The position numbers were made by a program, and so were the translations under genes. From Planctomycetota bacterium (GTDB taxonomy: Bacteria > Planctomycetota > PLA2), in NCBI GenBank assembly GCA_021776785.1, contig JAJFFF010000004.1:62001-126000 (forward strand): a stretch of 64,000 nt of DNA. Direction: 5' to 3'. Position 1 is the stretch's first letter. Each line of letters starts with the position of its first letter. The notes below the pieces were generated by a model. The model made no database searches and had not been told where the DNA came from. It saw only the letters and a list, made by a program, of their open reading frames with translations. Shown here in pieces: positions 45,258-55,329 of this stretch.

Positions 45258-46757
45258 TTAGCCAGCAAGCAGCGCCGATGCGGCCTGCTCGGCCAGCGAC
45301 ATAAACGGCTGGACAAAAAATCCGAGCACGAAAATGCCAATCAGGCAGATCCACAAAACGGCCATCATCGGCCGGGAAATCCCTGAAATCGTTTTCATGG
45401 GGCCGTTTTCAGGCGCTTCGTGCATGTAGATGCGCTTCACGACGCAGAGGTAGTAATACATCGAAACCACCACGCCAAGGCTGCCCACGGCCGCCAGGCT
45501 GTACGCCACGACGGTCCCTTTCGCGATGACGGCGCGAAAGATCAGGAACTTGCCGAAAAACCCGGCCAGAGGCGGCACACCGGCCAGCGAAAGGAGGCCG
45601 CAGGTCAAAACCAGCGCCAAAAACGGGTTCGTACGGCCGAGGCCGGCGTAGTCATCCACCCGATGGCTCTTGGTTAGGCCATTCACCAAAACGACGACCG
45701 CGAAGACTCCAAGGACCGTAAAGAGGTAGGCCATCAGGTAGTAGAGGATGGCGGTGAAGCCCGCGTGGTTAAACGCCATCACGCCCATCAGCAAGTAACC
45801 GGCGTGGCCGATCGAGCTGTAGCCGAGCAGACGCTTCAGGTTGCCCTGCCACATCGCACCGAGGTTGCCGTACAAAATCGTGAGGCCCGCAAGCAAGGCG
45901 ATGAGCGCCCCCCAGGAGCTTGCCGCAGCCAGTCCGCTATCAGCCATCGGACCAAGACAAGCGCGCACGACTTTGAGTAGCAGCACAAAGCCCGCGGCCT
46001 TTGACCCCATCGAGAGAAACGCCGTCACGGGTGAAGCGGCGCCTTCGTAGACGTCCGGCGTCCATACCTGGAACGGAACGGCAGCAATCTTGAATCCGAG
46101 TCCGACGAGCGTGAGCAAGACGCCGAACTGAAGCAATGCGCCGCCGGCGTGTCCGATCTGGTCGGCCGCGCCGCTGGACGCGAGATCGCGCAGCAGCAAA
46201 CTCCCGGTCGCGCCGTAGATGAACGCGATCCCGAGGAGCAAGAACGCGCTCGCGAGAGCGCCGAGCACGATGTATTTGATGCCGGCTTCAATCGAGCGCA
46301 CGTCGTTGCGCTTAAACGCCGTGAGGCAATAGAAGCTGACGGTGATCAATTCGAGGGCGACAAACAACGTCGCAAAATCTTCAACCGACGCGACGAAAAA
46401 CATGCCCATCGTCGCGAAGATCGTAAGTAATCGAAACTCGCCGTGTCCGCGGTCCACGCGCTTGAGCCATGTATCCGACATCGCCATCACAAACATGGCT
46501 GTGATGCCGAAAATGACCTTAAACAGCACCGAGAACGCGTCTAGGCCATAGCGGCCACGAAACGCGTACTCTTTGCCGTCTAGGCCAAAGCCCTGCATGA
46601 TCGACCAAAGCGTGGCGACGATCACGCCGATCCAAACCGCGTTGCCGACGCCCTCCTTGCGGTGGTACGGCGTGCGCGCGTCGAGAAACAACGCGACGAG
46701 AGCGCTGATCGCGAGAATCCACTCGGGCATCGCAAGCCCGATGTTCCACTCGTTCAT
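45258..46757 (-). CDS. nuoN: NADH-quinone oxidoreductase subunit N
   Basis: 499 residues, 13-14 membrane helices, antiporter-like proton channel subunit of complex I. The Lys helix in AVPFQVWTPDVYEGAASPV and the charged helix 7 region are in place. It is the last nuo gene and its start overlaps the nuoM stop by four bases (ATGA). Confidence 0.95.
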   Translation of the reverse strand: MNEWNIGLAMPEWILAISALVALFLDARTPYHRKEGVGNAVWIGVIVATLWSIMQGFGLDGKEYAFRGRYGLDAFSVLFKVIFGITAMFVMAMSDTWLKRVDRGHGEFRLLTIFATMGMFFVASVEDFATLFVALELITVSFYCLTAFKRNDVRSIEAGIKYIVLGALASAFLLLGIAFIYGATGSLLLRDLASSGAADQIGHAGGALLQFGVLLTLVGLGFKIAAVPFQVWTPDVYEGAASPVTAFLSMGSKAAGFVLLLKVVRACLGPMADSGLAAASSWGALIALLAGLTILYGNLGAMWQGNLKRLLGYSSIGHAGYLLMGVMAFNHAGFTAILYYLMAYLFTVLGVFAVVVLVNGLTKSHRVDDYAGLGRTNPFLALVLTCGLLSLAGVPPLAGFFGKFLIFRAVIAKGTVVAYSLAAVGSLGVVVSMYYYLCVVKRIYMHEAPENGPMKTISGISRPMMAVLWICLIGIFVLGFFVQPFMSLAEQAASALLAG

Positions 46758-48313
46758 CGGCGCGCCTCCTCTTGGACGGGTGCCGACTGCATCACGCGCA
46801 GCTTACCCACGCCGTCTTTGATCTTGTTCACGAGCAAACTCGGGAAGCACCCGGTCACCGCCAACACCAAAATGAGCGCCACGAACGGCGTTTTGTGCTT
46901 GCGGCTCGTCACGTCTTTCAATTCGCTCCAGCGTGGATTCAGCGGGCCGAGCCACGCGTCACGAATCGCACGCAACAAGTAAGTCGCACTGATCACGATG
47001 CCCCAGATGGCCGCCATCGTCGGCACCCATCCGGGCAGTGTCATGCCCGTGCCCGCCAACACAAATTCGGACTTCCAGGCGCCCAAGATCACGAGCAATT
47101 CGCTCGCGAAGTTGGCGAACCCCGGCAGTCCCGCGGACGCCATCGCCATGATGATGAAACACGTACCCGCAAACGGCAGCACTTTGAGCATGCCGCCTAA
47201 GTCATCGACAACGCGCGTGTGCGTTTGCTCATAAAACCACCCGATCAATCCGAACGCGAGCGCCGTCATGATCCCGTGGGCAAACATCAAAAACACCGCG
47301 CCGCTCAAACCGAGCATGTTCATCGTCGCTAGCCCTAAGAGCACATAGCCCATGTGGCTCGAGGACGAGAACCCGATGATGAACTTCATGTCGCGCTGGG
47401 CCATCGCGACCAATCCTCCATAGAGGATGTTCATGCAGCATAGGAGCCCAACCCAACCCATCCAGTGTTCGGCGCCCGCCGGCAAGCTATCGAACGCGAT
47501 GCGCAAGATGGCGTACGCGCCAAGTTTCATCAGCACGCCCGCGTGAAGCATCGAAACCGATGACGGCGCGGCGGCGTGGCCGATCGGCGACCATGAGTGC
47601 AAAGGCCACAGCGGCACGATGGCCGCAAAGCCCAAGAAGATCACGGGGAACCACGTGATCTGGAAGCTGTCTGAGAACGTGACCTTCGCGATCTCGCGCA
47701 TGTCGAACGAGTACACACCACCGACGCGGCCTGCTTCGAAGTACACCGCGAGTAGACCGATGAGCGCTACAACCGCGCCGGTCGTCAGAAACAGCGTCAA
47801 CTTCATCGTCGCGTACTCTTTGGAGTACTTCGCGGCGCGGCTGCCCCAGATCCCGATGAGCAAATACATCGGGATGACGGCCATCTCGTAGAAGAAGTAA
47901 AAGAAGAACAGGTCGATCGACAAAAACACGCCGAACACGCCGACGCACAACGCCATCAGCAAGATGTAGTGTTCTTTGACGCGGTCGGTGATCGATCGCG
48001 AGACCTGGCAGCCGGTCCAGATGACAATGGACGTTAAGACGACCATCGCCAAGGAAATGCCGTCGACGCCGAGGATCAAGCCAAGGCCGATGGATTCCAC
48101 CCACTCGATCTCAACGAGAAACTGGTACCGCTCGGTCGCGCCCGCGTCAAAGAGAAGAAACATCGCCAACGACGCGACCAAGCTGACCGTCGACCAGCCG
48201 ATGGCGGTCTGACGGATGCGGTCGCGATCGGCGTCGCTTTCCTCTTTCATGAACAGGATCCGGCCGCACGCAATCAGCGGGGCGACCAGGACCACAATCG
48301 AGAGCCAACTCAT
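46754..48313 (-). CDS. nuoM: NADH-quinone oxidoreductase subunit M
   Basis: 519 residues, antiporter-like membrane subunit of complex I. Conserved segments are the EMAVIPMYLLIGIWG glutamate region in helix 5 and PLHSWSPIGHAAAPSSVSML in helix 8. It overlaps nuoL and nuoN by four bases on each side. Confidence 0.96.
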   Translation of the reverse strand: MSWLSIVVLVAPLIACGRILFMKEESDADRDRIRQTAIGWSTVSLVASLAMFLLFDAGATERYQFLVEIEWVESIGLGLILGVDGISLAMVVLTSIVIWTGCQVSRSITDRVKEHYILLMALCVGVFGVFLSIDLFFFYFFYEMAVIPMYLLIGIWGSRAAKYSKEYATMKLTLFLTTGAVVALIGLLAVYFEAGRVGGVYSFDMREIAKVTFSDSFQITWFPVIFLGFAAIVPLWPLHSWSPIGHAAAPSSVSMLHAGVLMKLGAYAILRIAFDSLPAGAEHWMGWVGLLCCMNILYGGLVAMAQRDMKFIIGFSSSSHMGYVLLGLATMNMLGLSGAVFLMFAHGIMTALAFGLIGWFYEQTHTRVVDDLGGMLKVLPFAGTCFIIMAMASAGLPGFANFASELLVILGAWKSEFVLAGTGMTLPGWVPTMAAIWGIVISATYLLRAIRDAWLGPLNPRWSELKDVTSRKHKTPFVALILVLAVTGCFPSLLVNKIKDGVGKLRVMQSAPVQEEARR

Positions 48314-50181
48314 TGAGCACCCGCCAGGATGAAGAAGACAACGAGCAGCGTGACGCCGCCCACGAAACAGTAGGCGTAAAAGTTCAGGCGCCCGGACTGC
48401 AGCCCGCGCAACTTATCGCCACTCCAAAGAGTGAACCGCGTCGGCCATCCCACGAGGATGCCGACGATGAAGTTTTCTTCAACGAGACGGCAAAAACGAG
48501 CGAACCCTTGTTGGATGGATCCGACCAGCCACAGGTAGAAGTCGTCGATGTAGTACTTGTTGACAAGCAAGTCGTGCACGGGAGAGAAGCGATGCGCCAG
48601 CGACGCGCCCTTGTCGGTTTGTCCCTTGCCGTAAAACGACCACGCGATGAGGTAACCGATCAAGACAACGACAGTCGAAGTGATCGCGATGGTCGGATCG
48701 ATGTGAAGCGGCGAAGTTCCCGGGCCTTGCCAAGCACTCAGGTATTCCTGACCGCCGCCGAAGTAAAAGATCGCACCCAGCGCCGCGCTAAACACAGCGA
48801 GGAACTGCAGCGGTCGCGTCATGATCTTGGGCGACTCGTGCGGCTCCGCGTGTCCGCGGTACGCTCCGAAAAACGTGAGGTACCAAGAGCGCGCCATGTA
48901 GAGCGCGGTCAGGCCCGCCGTCGCGGTGGCGACCAACTGCAGGCCGCCGAAGTGCCGCTTGTGCAGCGCATCGACGATTAAGTCCTTGCTGAAGAACCCG
49001 GACAAAAACGGGATACCGGTCAGCGCGAGCATGCCGATGGTGAAGCACCAGAACGTGGTCGGCATCTTCTTGCGCAGACCACCCATCTTGAACATGTCCT
49101 GTTCGTGATGACAGCCGTGGATCACCGACCCGGCGCAGAGGAACAGGAGTCCCTTAAAGAACGCGTGCGTCGTCAGGTGAAACATCGCGACGGCGTAGTA
49201 GCCGGCGCCAAGGGCCATGACCATGTACCCGAGCTGACTCAGCGTCGAGTACGCGAGCACTTTCTTGATGTCGGTTTGGACGACCGCGATCGTGGCGGCG
49301 AGCACCGCGGTGACCGCGCCCGTCATCACGATGAAGTCGGAAGCGACGCCGAACTCCGCGCCGAAGCAATAAAACGCGCGGATGACCATGTAGACGCCCG
49401 CCGCGACCATCGTCGCCGCGTGCATCAGGGCCGAAACCGGCGTCGGCCCTTCCATCGCGTCCGGCAGCCAGACGTGGAACGGTACCTGCGCGCTCTTGCC
49501 CATCGCGCCGACAAAAATCAGCACGCCGGCAAGCGACAGCTTCCAGCTCTCGCCGGCGAGGTTTCCGTCCTGGACCGCTTGGGCGATCACATCGAAGTCG
49601 AACGAACCGGCAATGCTCCAGATCAGCAAGATGCCGAGTAGAAATCCGAAGTCCGCGACGCGGTTGGTCAAAAACGCCTTCTTGGCCGCCTCGCACGCGC
49701 TCGGTTTCTCGTAGTAGTAGCCGATGAGCAAGTACGAGCTCGCGCCCACCAATTCCCAGAAGATAAAGATCATCAAGAAGTTGGTCGCGAACACGATGCC
49801 CAGCATCGAGAACACAAACAGCGCGAACTTCGCGAAGAAGCGCCCGATCGACGGGTCGCCCTTCATGTAGCCCTTGGCGAAAAAGAAGATCGGCGTACCG
49901 ACGAAGCCGACGACGATCAGCATGAGCTTCGACAGGTTGTCGACTTGGACGCCGATTTCGATGTCCAGCGTGCCGCCGTCCCACGGGAAGCTCATCCAAG
50001 TCCAAAGACTCTTGAGCTCGGTTCCGGAAACCAGGAACAGCAGCGACGTGAAGGCGCATACCGCGACCGAAGCGATCGCGATGTTGGGCGCCGAAGCGCT
50101 CCGACGCACGTCGGGTTTGATCGTGAGATAGATCGCGGCCATAAGGGGCGCGAGGAGAGTGATCCAGGCGAACAGCGTCAC
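48310..50181 (-). CDS. nuoL: NADH-quinone oxidoreductase subunit L
   Basis: 623 residues, the largest antiporter-like subunit of complex I, with the long C-terminal lateral helix. Conserved segments are FIFWELVGASSYLLIGYYYE, PFHVWLPDAMEGPTPVSALM and HLTTHAFFKGLLFL. Four-base overlaps join it to nuoK and nuoM. Confidence 0.97.
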   Translation of the reverse strand: MTLFAWITLLAPLMAAIYLTIKPDVRRSASAPNIAIASVAVCAFTSLLFLVSGTELKSLWTWMSFPWDGGTLDIEIGVQVDNLSKLMLIVVGFVGTPIFFFAKGYMKGDPSIGRFFAKFALFVFSMLGIVFATNFLMIFIFWELVGASSYLLIGYYYEKPSACEAAKKAFLTNRVADFGFLLGILLIWSIAGSFDFDVIAQAVQDGNLAGESWKLSLAGVLIFVGAMGKSAQVPFHVWLPDAMEGPTPVSALMHAATMVAAGVYMVIRAFYCFGAEFGVASDFIVMTGAVTAVLAATIAVVQTDIKKVLAYSTLSQLGYMVMALGAGYYAVAMFHLTTHAFFKGLLFLCAGSVIHGCHHEQDMFKMGGLRKKMPTTFWCFTIGMLALTGIPFLSGFFSKDLIVDALHKRHFGGLQLVATATAGLTALYMARSWYLTFFGAYRGHAEPHESPKIMTRPLQFLAVFSAALGAIFYFGGGQEYLSAWQGPGTSPLHIDPTIAITSTVVVLIGYLIAWSFYGKGQTDKGASLAHRFSPVHDLLVNKYYIDDFYLWLVGSIQQGFARFCRLVEENFIVGILVGWPTRFTLWSGDKLRGLQSGRLNFYAYCFVGGVTLLVVFFILAGAQ

Positions 50182-50477
50182 TGCTTCAACATGCTCACTT
50201 GGTCGGCGTCAACGGTGACGCGCAGGCGGAACAGAGCAATGACCACGGCCAACCCGACCGCGACTTCGGCGGCGGCGACAGCGATCGCGAAGAACACCAT
50301 GACCTGACCGTCGAGATTGCCGTGCCAGTTCGAAAACGCGACGAACGTAAGCGCCGCGGCGTTCAGCATGAGCTCCACGCTGAGCAACACCACCAGGATG
50401 TTGCGGCGGGAGATGACGCCCATGATGCCGAGCGTGAACAACACGCCCGCCAGAGTCACCATGTGTCCAACGGTCAC
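50178..50477 (-). CDS. nuoK: NADH-quinone oxidoreductase subunit K
   Basis: 99 residues with three membrane helices and the conserved acidic residues of the proton path (VLLSVELMLNAAALTFVAF, VAAAEVAVGLAVVIALFR). Usual length, joined by four-base overlaps to nuoJ and nuoL. Confidence 0.96.
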   Translation of the reverse strand: MTVGHMVTLAGVLFTLGIMGVISRRNILVVLLSVELMLNAAALTFVAFSNWHGNLDGQVMVFFAIAVAAAEVAVGLAVVIALFRLRVTVDADQVSMLKQ

Positions 50478-51013
50478 GAGAGCCTCCGCTTGGTGATCAG
50501 TACCGAGCCGACGATCGCCGACAAGAGCAGAAACGAGACGATCTCGAACGGCAGCACGTAGTCGCTAAACAACGGGACGGCGAGCTGCGCCGTTTCGCCC
50601 GCGGCGGCGGCCGCCGTGCCTTCGGCCCCGACGTACTTCGCGTTGAGCGGGATATCGAAGAGCCCCGCGCGGCGCACGGTCCAAACGAGGGCGCCCAAGA
50701 ACCCAAGGGAGAACAATGCGCCCGCAATATGCAGCTGCGCCCCCTCGGTGGCCTTGAGATCTTCCTCCCGCAAGTTGATCAGCATGATCACAAACAGAAA
50801 GAGCACCATAATCGCGCCCGCATAAACGAGCACTTCGACGACCGCGAGAAAGTACGCGTGCATCAAGATGAACTCGCCCGCGATGCCGACGAAGCAAAGC
50901 GAAGCCCACATCGCGGTGGCCACAGCGTTGCGACGCGTGATCGCGATCAAGCCTGAGCCGGCAATGAGCGCCGCGAAGATCCAGAAAAAGACCGTACTCA
51001 CTTGTTTTTCCAC
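50474..51013 (-). CDS. nuoJ: NADH-quinone oxidoreductase subunit J
   Basis: 179 residues, four or five membrane helices; the third has the conserved VEVLVYAGAIMVLFLFVIML. Two GTG starts are possible: 51013 (overlapping nuoI by 16 bases) and 51001, which forms GTGA with the nuoI stop like the other junctions of this operon. The shorter form is attractive but the longer is kept here. Confidence 0.93.
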   Translation of the reverse strand: MEKQVSTVFFWIFAALIAGSGLIAITRRNAVATAMWASLCFVGIAGEFILMHAYFLAVVEVLVYAGAIMVLFLFVIMLINLREEDLKATEGAQLHIAGALFSLGFLGALVWTVRRAGLFDIPLNAKYVGAEGTAAAAAGETAQLAVPLFSDYVLPFEIVSFLLLSAIVGSVLITKRRLS

Positions 51014-51534
51014 TTCATGATCCGGTCGTTCCGGATCCCGCCCATTTCATAGAGCTTTTCTTTGTCGTGAATGAAGTCGCGCTTGTCGGCATGCACGAGC
51101 TCGGCTTCCTTCACGAGGAAGATCGCTTCTTCCGGACACGCCTCCTCACAAAAGCCGCAGTAGATGCACCGCAGCATGTCGATCTCGAAGCGGTCCGGAT
51201 ACTTTTCGACGCTGTTTGTTTCGTCAAACTCCGTCGGCCAGATCGTGATCGCTTTCGGGGGACACACGAACTCGCAGATCTGGCACGCGACGCACTTGCC
51301 ACGTTGCTCCTGATCCATCACGAGCGCGGGCGCACCGCGGAAGTTGTCCTTAAAGTCCCAACGCTCCTCCGGGTACTGCATCGTGATGGCCGTCTTCTTG
51401 TTCTTCCAGTTGAAGACGTCGCGCAGCGTGCCGAAGAAGTGACCGATCGTCATCCCGAGGCCCTTGACGACAGGGCCCAGGTAGATGCGCTCCATGAACG
51501 AGAGCTTGGGTCGTTTGACGATTCTTGTACCCAT
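50998..51534 (-). CDS. nuoI: NADH-quinone oxidoreductase subunit I
   Basis: 178 residues, peripheral-arm subunit with clusters N6a and N6b. Two [4Fe-4S] motifs are visible: CVACQICEFVCPPKAI and CIYCGFCEEACPEEAI. It is separated from nuoH by two bases. Confidence 0.97.
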   Translation of the reverse strand: MGTRIVKRPKLSFMERIYLGPVVKGLGMTIGHFFGTLRDVFNWKNKKTAITMQYPEERWDFKDNFRGAPALVMDQEQRGKCVACQICEFVCPPKAITIWPTEFDETNSVEKYPDRFEIDMLRCIYCGFCEEACPEEAIFLVKEAELVHADKRDFIHDKEKLYEMGGIRNDRIMKWKNK

Positions 51535-51536
51535 GG

Positions 51537-52535
51537 TTAGTCCGCCAAAAGTGCCACGCCGCCCGCCGTCAGCATGATGATGCCGAGGCTAGCGGGGAGC
51601 AGGATTTTCCACCCGAGATTCATAAGTTGGTCGTACCGAAAACGCGGCAACGTCCAGCGAACCCAGATGAAGAGGAACAAGAAAAAGCCGGTCTTGGCGC
51701 AGAACGCGAGGCAGCTCAACGTGGTGCCCCATCCGCCTTCCGGCAGTGTGAAGAACGGAACGTGCCAACCACCGAAAAACAGCGTCACGGTCAACGCCGA
51801 AGCGGTGATCATGTGGATGTACTCCGCCAAGAAGAACAGCGCGAACTTCATCGACGAATACTCGGTGTGGTAACCCGCGACGAGTTCGGTTTCCGCTTCC
51901 GGGCAGTCGAACGGTAAGCGGTTGGTTTCCGCGTAACTCGAAACGAGGAAGATGATCCACGCCGGGAACAGGTAGAGCACGAGCCAGCCGTTCGCGGCTT
52001 GCCACTCGACGATGCGGCCAAGGTGGGTCTCGCCGGTGACGAGCAGCACGGGGACAACGCTCAAGCCGAGCGCGAGTTCGTAGCTAATCATCTGCGCGCT
52101 TGCTCGCACGCCGCCGAGCAGGCTGTACTTCGAGTTCGAGGCCCAACCGCCGAGCGTGATGCCGTACACCGCGATCGACGAAACCGAGAACACGTACAAA
52201 ATCCCAACGTTTACGTCGAGGATCGCCATGTCGCGTGCATAGGGCACGACCGCGAAAGCAAGCAACGCGGGCACCAAGCTGAGCGCCGGCGCCAAGATGT
52301 AGATCGCCTTGTTGACGTGGCCGGGGACGACGTCCTCTTTGAAGATGAACTTCAAGAGGTCGGCGATGGGCTGGAGTAGTCCGGCAGGGCCGACACGGTT
52401 CGGACCCAAGCGGTCCTGCATGAACGCGCTGACGCGCCGCTCGGCCCAGACCAACAACGCGGCGGTCGTCGGCAAGGCCACGGCCGCGACGAGGACGATC
52501 TCGAGCAGCTTCCAAAGAATATCGACAAACAACAT
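51537..52535 (-). CDS. nuoH: NADH-quinone oxidoreductase subunit H
   Basis: 332 residues from the ATG at 52535, two bases after the nuoG stop; a longer frame to 52595 would overlap nuoG by 58 bases. It forms the quinone-site membrane subunit. Conserved parts are AERRVSAFMQDRLGPNRVGP, LKFIFKEDVVP, and the PFDCPEAETELVAGYHTEYS loop. Confidence 0.96.
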   Translation of the reverse strand: MLFVDILWKLLEIVLVAAVALPTTAALLVWAERRVSAFMQDRLGPNRVGPAGLLQPIADLLKFIFKEDVVPGHVNKAIYILAPALSLVPALLAFAVVPYARDMAILDVNVGILYVFSVSSIAVYGITLGGWASNSKYSLLGGVRASAQMISYELALGLSVVPVLLVTGETHLGRIVEWQAANGWLVLYLFPAWIIFLVSSYAETNRLPFDCPEAETELVAGYHTEYSSMKFALFFLAEYIHMITASALTVTLFFGGWHVPFFTLPEGGWGTTLSCLAFCAKTGFFLFLFIWVRWTLPRFRYDQLMNLGWKILLPASLGIIMLTAGGVALLAD

Positions 52536-52537
52536 GA

Positions 52538-54073
52538 CTAGGCCAGCGCCTCCGCCTTGTTGAGCTTCGCGCCGAGAAGTCCGACGCTCAGCCAAGTCAA
52601 GCCGTCAAGAGCTGGATGCTCGTCCGCCATGCGCTGGAACGCGAGCACGGCGGTCGACGCACCCTTGAATGCGGGATCGAGCAGCGTGTGCAGTCGGTCC
52701 AACACGACGCGCTCCGTGAGCAGCGTCGGCTCGTACACCATGCCCTGGCGGACGCACTGAACCCGATCGCCCGCACTCACCATCGTGCCGTCTTTTTCGA
52801 CCCACGTCGTGAGCGGGATGTTCACATCGCTCGCGTGCTTGGTCAGGCTGAACACAACCTTCTTCTTGCAGCGCTCGATGACTTCCGCGGGCAATTCAAT
52901 GAGCTCGCGCGGCTTCACATAAAGCAGCGCTCCAAACTCCTGCGACGACCAGTCGTCGGGCGCGTCGCGGAAGCCGGCGAGACGGCAACCGCGCGCGTTC
53001 GGCGCTTTCTCCGGGTGAATCAAGAGATCGTCGCCCTCACCCATCGGGAGCAGGAAGTAGCGATCCTCGACCCCCAAGGCGTCGCACACGCCCTTGAGCG
53101 CGAACAACTCCTCGTTGGTCATGTACGACGACGCAACACACAGGATGCCCTCGTCGCGCGCACCTTCCAGCACAGCTTGGGCGCGGGAAAGCGCGACCGG
53201 ATACGGCGCGGGCTTGCCGCCGGCCGTGGGCATCACGATCCGGTCTTCGTCGTTCACGAACGCGTAGTGCAGGCGCCCGTGGTCCGACATCCAATAATCG
53301 TTCACGTTCGGGTTGTAGCGCGGCACCATGCGCAGCATGCGGTTGTCGCGCGTTCCCGCGACGACGTTGCAGCCGCGCGCATCGCTCGTGTCGATCGTCG
53401 GCGTGAACTTCATGAACCACACGCGCGACTTGAATCGGAAGTCCCGGCTCGTCAGCGCGCCGACCGGGCAGAGGTCGATGATGTTCATCTGGTAGGGCGA
53501 GGTGAGCTTGCCGTCGCCCCGAACGACCAGCTGCGACTTCTCGCCGCGGTGGTCGATGCTGATCTCGTCCGTGCCTGCGATCTCGTCAAGGAAGCGAACA
53601 CAGCGCGTACAGAGGATGCAGCGCTCGGCGTCAAAGACAACCCGGTCGCCCCACGAGATGTTTTTGGGCTTTTTGCCCTTGTCGAACTCGAACCGCGTGA
53701 TGCCCGACCCGTGATCGACGGCGTAGTCCTGCAGCTTGCACTCGCCCGCCTGATCGCAGATCGTGCAATCCAGCGGGTGGTTGATGAGCAAGAACTCCAT
53801 CACGCCTTCGCGCATTCTGGAGACGCGTTCGTTCGTCGTGTTCACAACCATGCCGTCGCGGACAAGCGTGTTGCAACCAATCTGCAGCTGGCCGACACCC
53901 TCGATCTCGCAGAGGCAAACGCGACAGTTGCCGACGACCGAGAGACGCGGGTGATAGCAGTAGTGCGGCACTTCGATGCCAACCTGCTTCGCGGCTTCGA
54001 TGACGTTGATCCCGGCCGGGACCGTCGCCTCTTTGCCGTCGATCGTGAGCGTGACATGTCCGTTGTCGCTCAT
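52538..54073 (-). CDS. nuoG: NADH-quinone oxidoreductase subunit G, short form
   Basis: 511 residues from the ATG at 54073, which overlaps the nuoF stop as ATGA; a longer frame to 54295 is not needed. The [2Fe-2S] domain (CYHPRLSVVGNCRVCLCEIEG), the His-ligated cluster (HPLDCTICDQAGECKLQDYA) and a further [4Fe-4S] set (CILCTRCVRFLDEI) are all present. The molybdopterin-like domain after about residue 210 is short, so the protein is smaller than the roughly 700-900 residues of many NuoG. Confidence 0.94.
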   Translation of the reverse strand: MSDNGHVTLTIDGKEATVPAGINVIEAAKQVGIEVPHYCYHPRLSVVGNCRVCLCEIEGVGQLQIGCNTLVRDGMVVNTTNERVSRMREGVMEFLLINHPLDCTICDQAGECKLQDYAVDHGSGITRFEFDKGKKPKNISWGDRVVFDAERCILCTRCVRFLDEIAGTDEISIDHRGEKSQLVVRGDGKLTSPYQMNIIDLCPVGALTSRDFRFKSRVWFMKFTPTIDTSDARGCNVVAGTRDNRMLRMVPRYNPNVNDYWMSDHGRLHYAFVNDEDRIVMPTAGGKPAPYPVALSRAQAVLEGARDEGILCVASSYMTNEELFALKGVCDALGVEDRYFLLPMGEGDDLLIHPEKAPNARGCRLAGFRDAPDDWSSQEFGALLYVKPRELIELPAEVIERCKKKVVFSLTKHASDVNIPLTTWVEKDGTMVSAGDRVQCVRQGMVYEPTLLTERVVLDRLHTLLDPAFKGASTAVLAFQRMADEHPALDGLTWLSVGLLGAKLNKAEALA

Positions 54074-55329
54074 GCCGTCACCTTTTCCGCGAACGCTTCG
54101 GGGTACTTTTTCAGGAAGCTCTGCACGGGCCAAACGATCGCGACGGCGAGCGCGCAGATTGTGGTGCCGTCCATCTTGTCCGTCACATCCATCAGCGTGG
54201 CGATGTCGCCCTCGTCGGGCCCATCGGTCTGGAACTTCTTGAGCATCCGGCGCACCCAATCGCTGCCTTCGCGACACGGCGTGCACTGTCCGCACGACTC
54301 GTGCGAATAGAACTCGGAGATGTTGAGCACAACGTCGCGCACATTCACGGTGTCGTCGAACACCATGATCGCGCCCGACCCGAGACTCGATCCCGCTTTC
54401 GCCACGGACTCGATGTCGAATCCGCAGTCGAGTTCGTCCGCGCGTAGCACGGGGAAACTCGAACCGCCGGGCATCACGCCCTGGATCGGCGCGCCCGACA
54501 AAGTGCCTCCGCCGATCTGCTCGATCACGTCACGGAGCGTGAAGTCGGTGCTGCACTCGAGTTCGTAGACGCCCGGCCGCTTCAGGTGGCCGCTCAGGCA
54601 GAACAAGCGCGTGCCTGTCGAACCCTCGCAACCGAGTCCGGCGAACCAATCGCCGCCGCGGCGCAGAATCTGCGTCACGCACGCCATCGTTTCGACGTTG
54701 TTGACCACGGTGGGACAACGCCACAAGCCTTCGACCGCGGGGAACGGCGGCTTGATGCGGGGATAGCCGCGATTGCCTTCGAGCGACGTCAGAAGCGCGG
54801 TTTCCTCGCCGCAGATGTAGGCGCCCGCGCCGGGGTGCACCCAGATGTCGCACGAGAAGTCCGTCCCGAGGATGTTCTTGCCGATCAAGTTGGCGGCGCG
54901 CGCCTCGTCAATCGCGTCCTCGACAATGCGAATGGATTTTTGGAACTCCCCGCGAATGTAGATGTAGGCGGTCGTCGCCCCGACCGCGTACGCGGCGAGC
55001 AACGTGCCTTCCAACATCTGGTGCGGGTCCTGCTCCATGATCACGCGGTCTTTGCACGTGCCCGGCTCGGACTCGTCGGCGTTGACCGCGATGTACTTCG
55101 GTTTGTCGTTGCCTTTCGGCACGAACTGCCACTTACGCCCGGTCGGAAAACCGGCGCCGCCACGACCGCGCAATCCCGACTTCAACACTTCCTGCGTGAC
55201 GTCATCGGGGCTCATCTCTTTGAGCGCTTTTTCAAACGCATCGTAGCCACCGTTTTTGCGATAGGTCGCGAGCTCGATCTGTTTCGGATCGTCGGCGAAC
55301 TCAAGCATGGCGCGCGTTTCTTGGATCAT
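54070..55329 (-). CDS. nuoF: NADH-quinone oxidoreductase subunit F
   Basis: 419 residues, NADH- and FMN-binding subunit. NADH/FMN site motifs GLRGRGGAGFPTGRKW and PGAGAYICGEETALLTSLEG, and the N3 cluster ESCGQCTPCREG, are intact. Four-base overlaps join it to nuoE and nuoG. Confidence 0.97.
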   Translation of the reverse strand: MIQETRAMLEFADDPKQIELATYRKNGGYDAFEKALKEMSPDDVTQEVLKSGLRGRGGAGFPTGRKWQFVPKGNDKPKYIAVNADESEPGTCKDRVIMEQDPHQMLEGTLLAAYAVGATTAYIYIRGEFQKSIRIVEDAIDEARAANLIGKNILGTDFSCDIWVHPGAGAYICGEETALLTSLEGNRGYPRIKPPFPAVEGLWRCPTVVNNVETMACVTQILRRGGDWFAGLGCEGSTGTRLFCLSGHLKRPGVYELECSTDFTLRDVIEQIGGGTLSGAPIQGVMPGGSSFPVLRADELDCGFDIESVAKAGSSLGSGAIMVFDDTVNVRDVVLNISEFYSHESCGQCTPCREGSDWVRRMLKKFQTDGPDEGDIATLMDVTDKMDGTTICALAVAIVWPVQSFLKKYPEAFAEKVTA

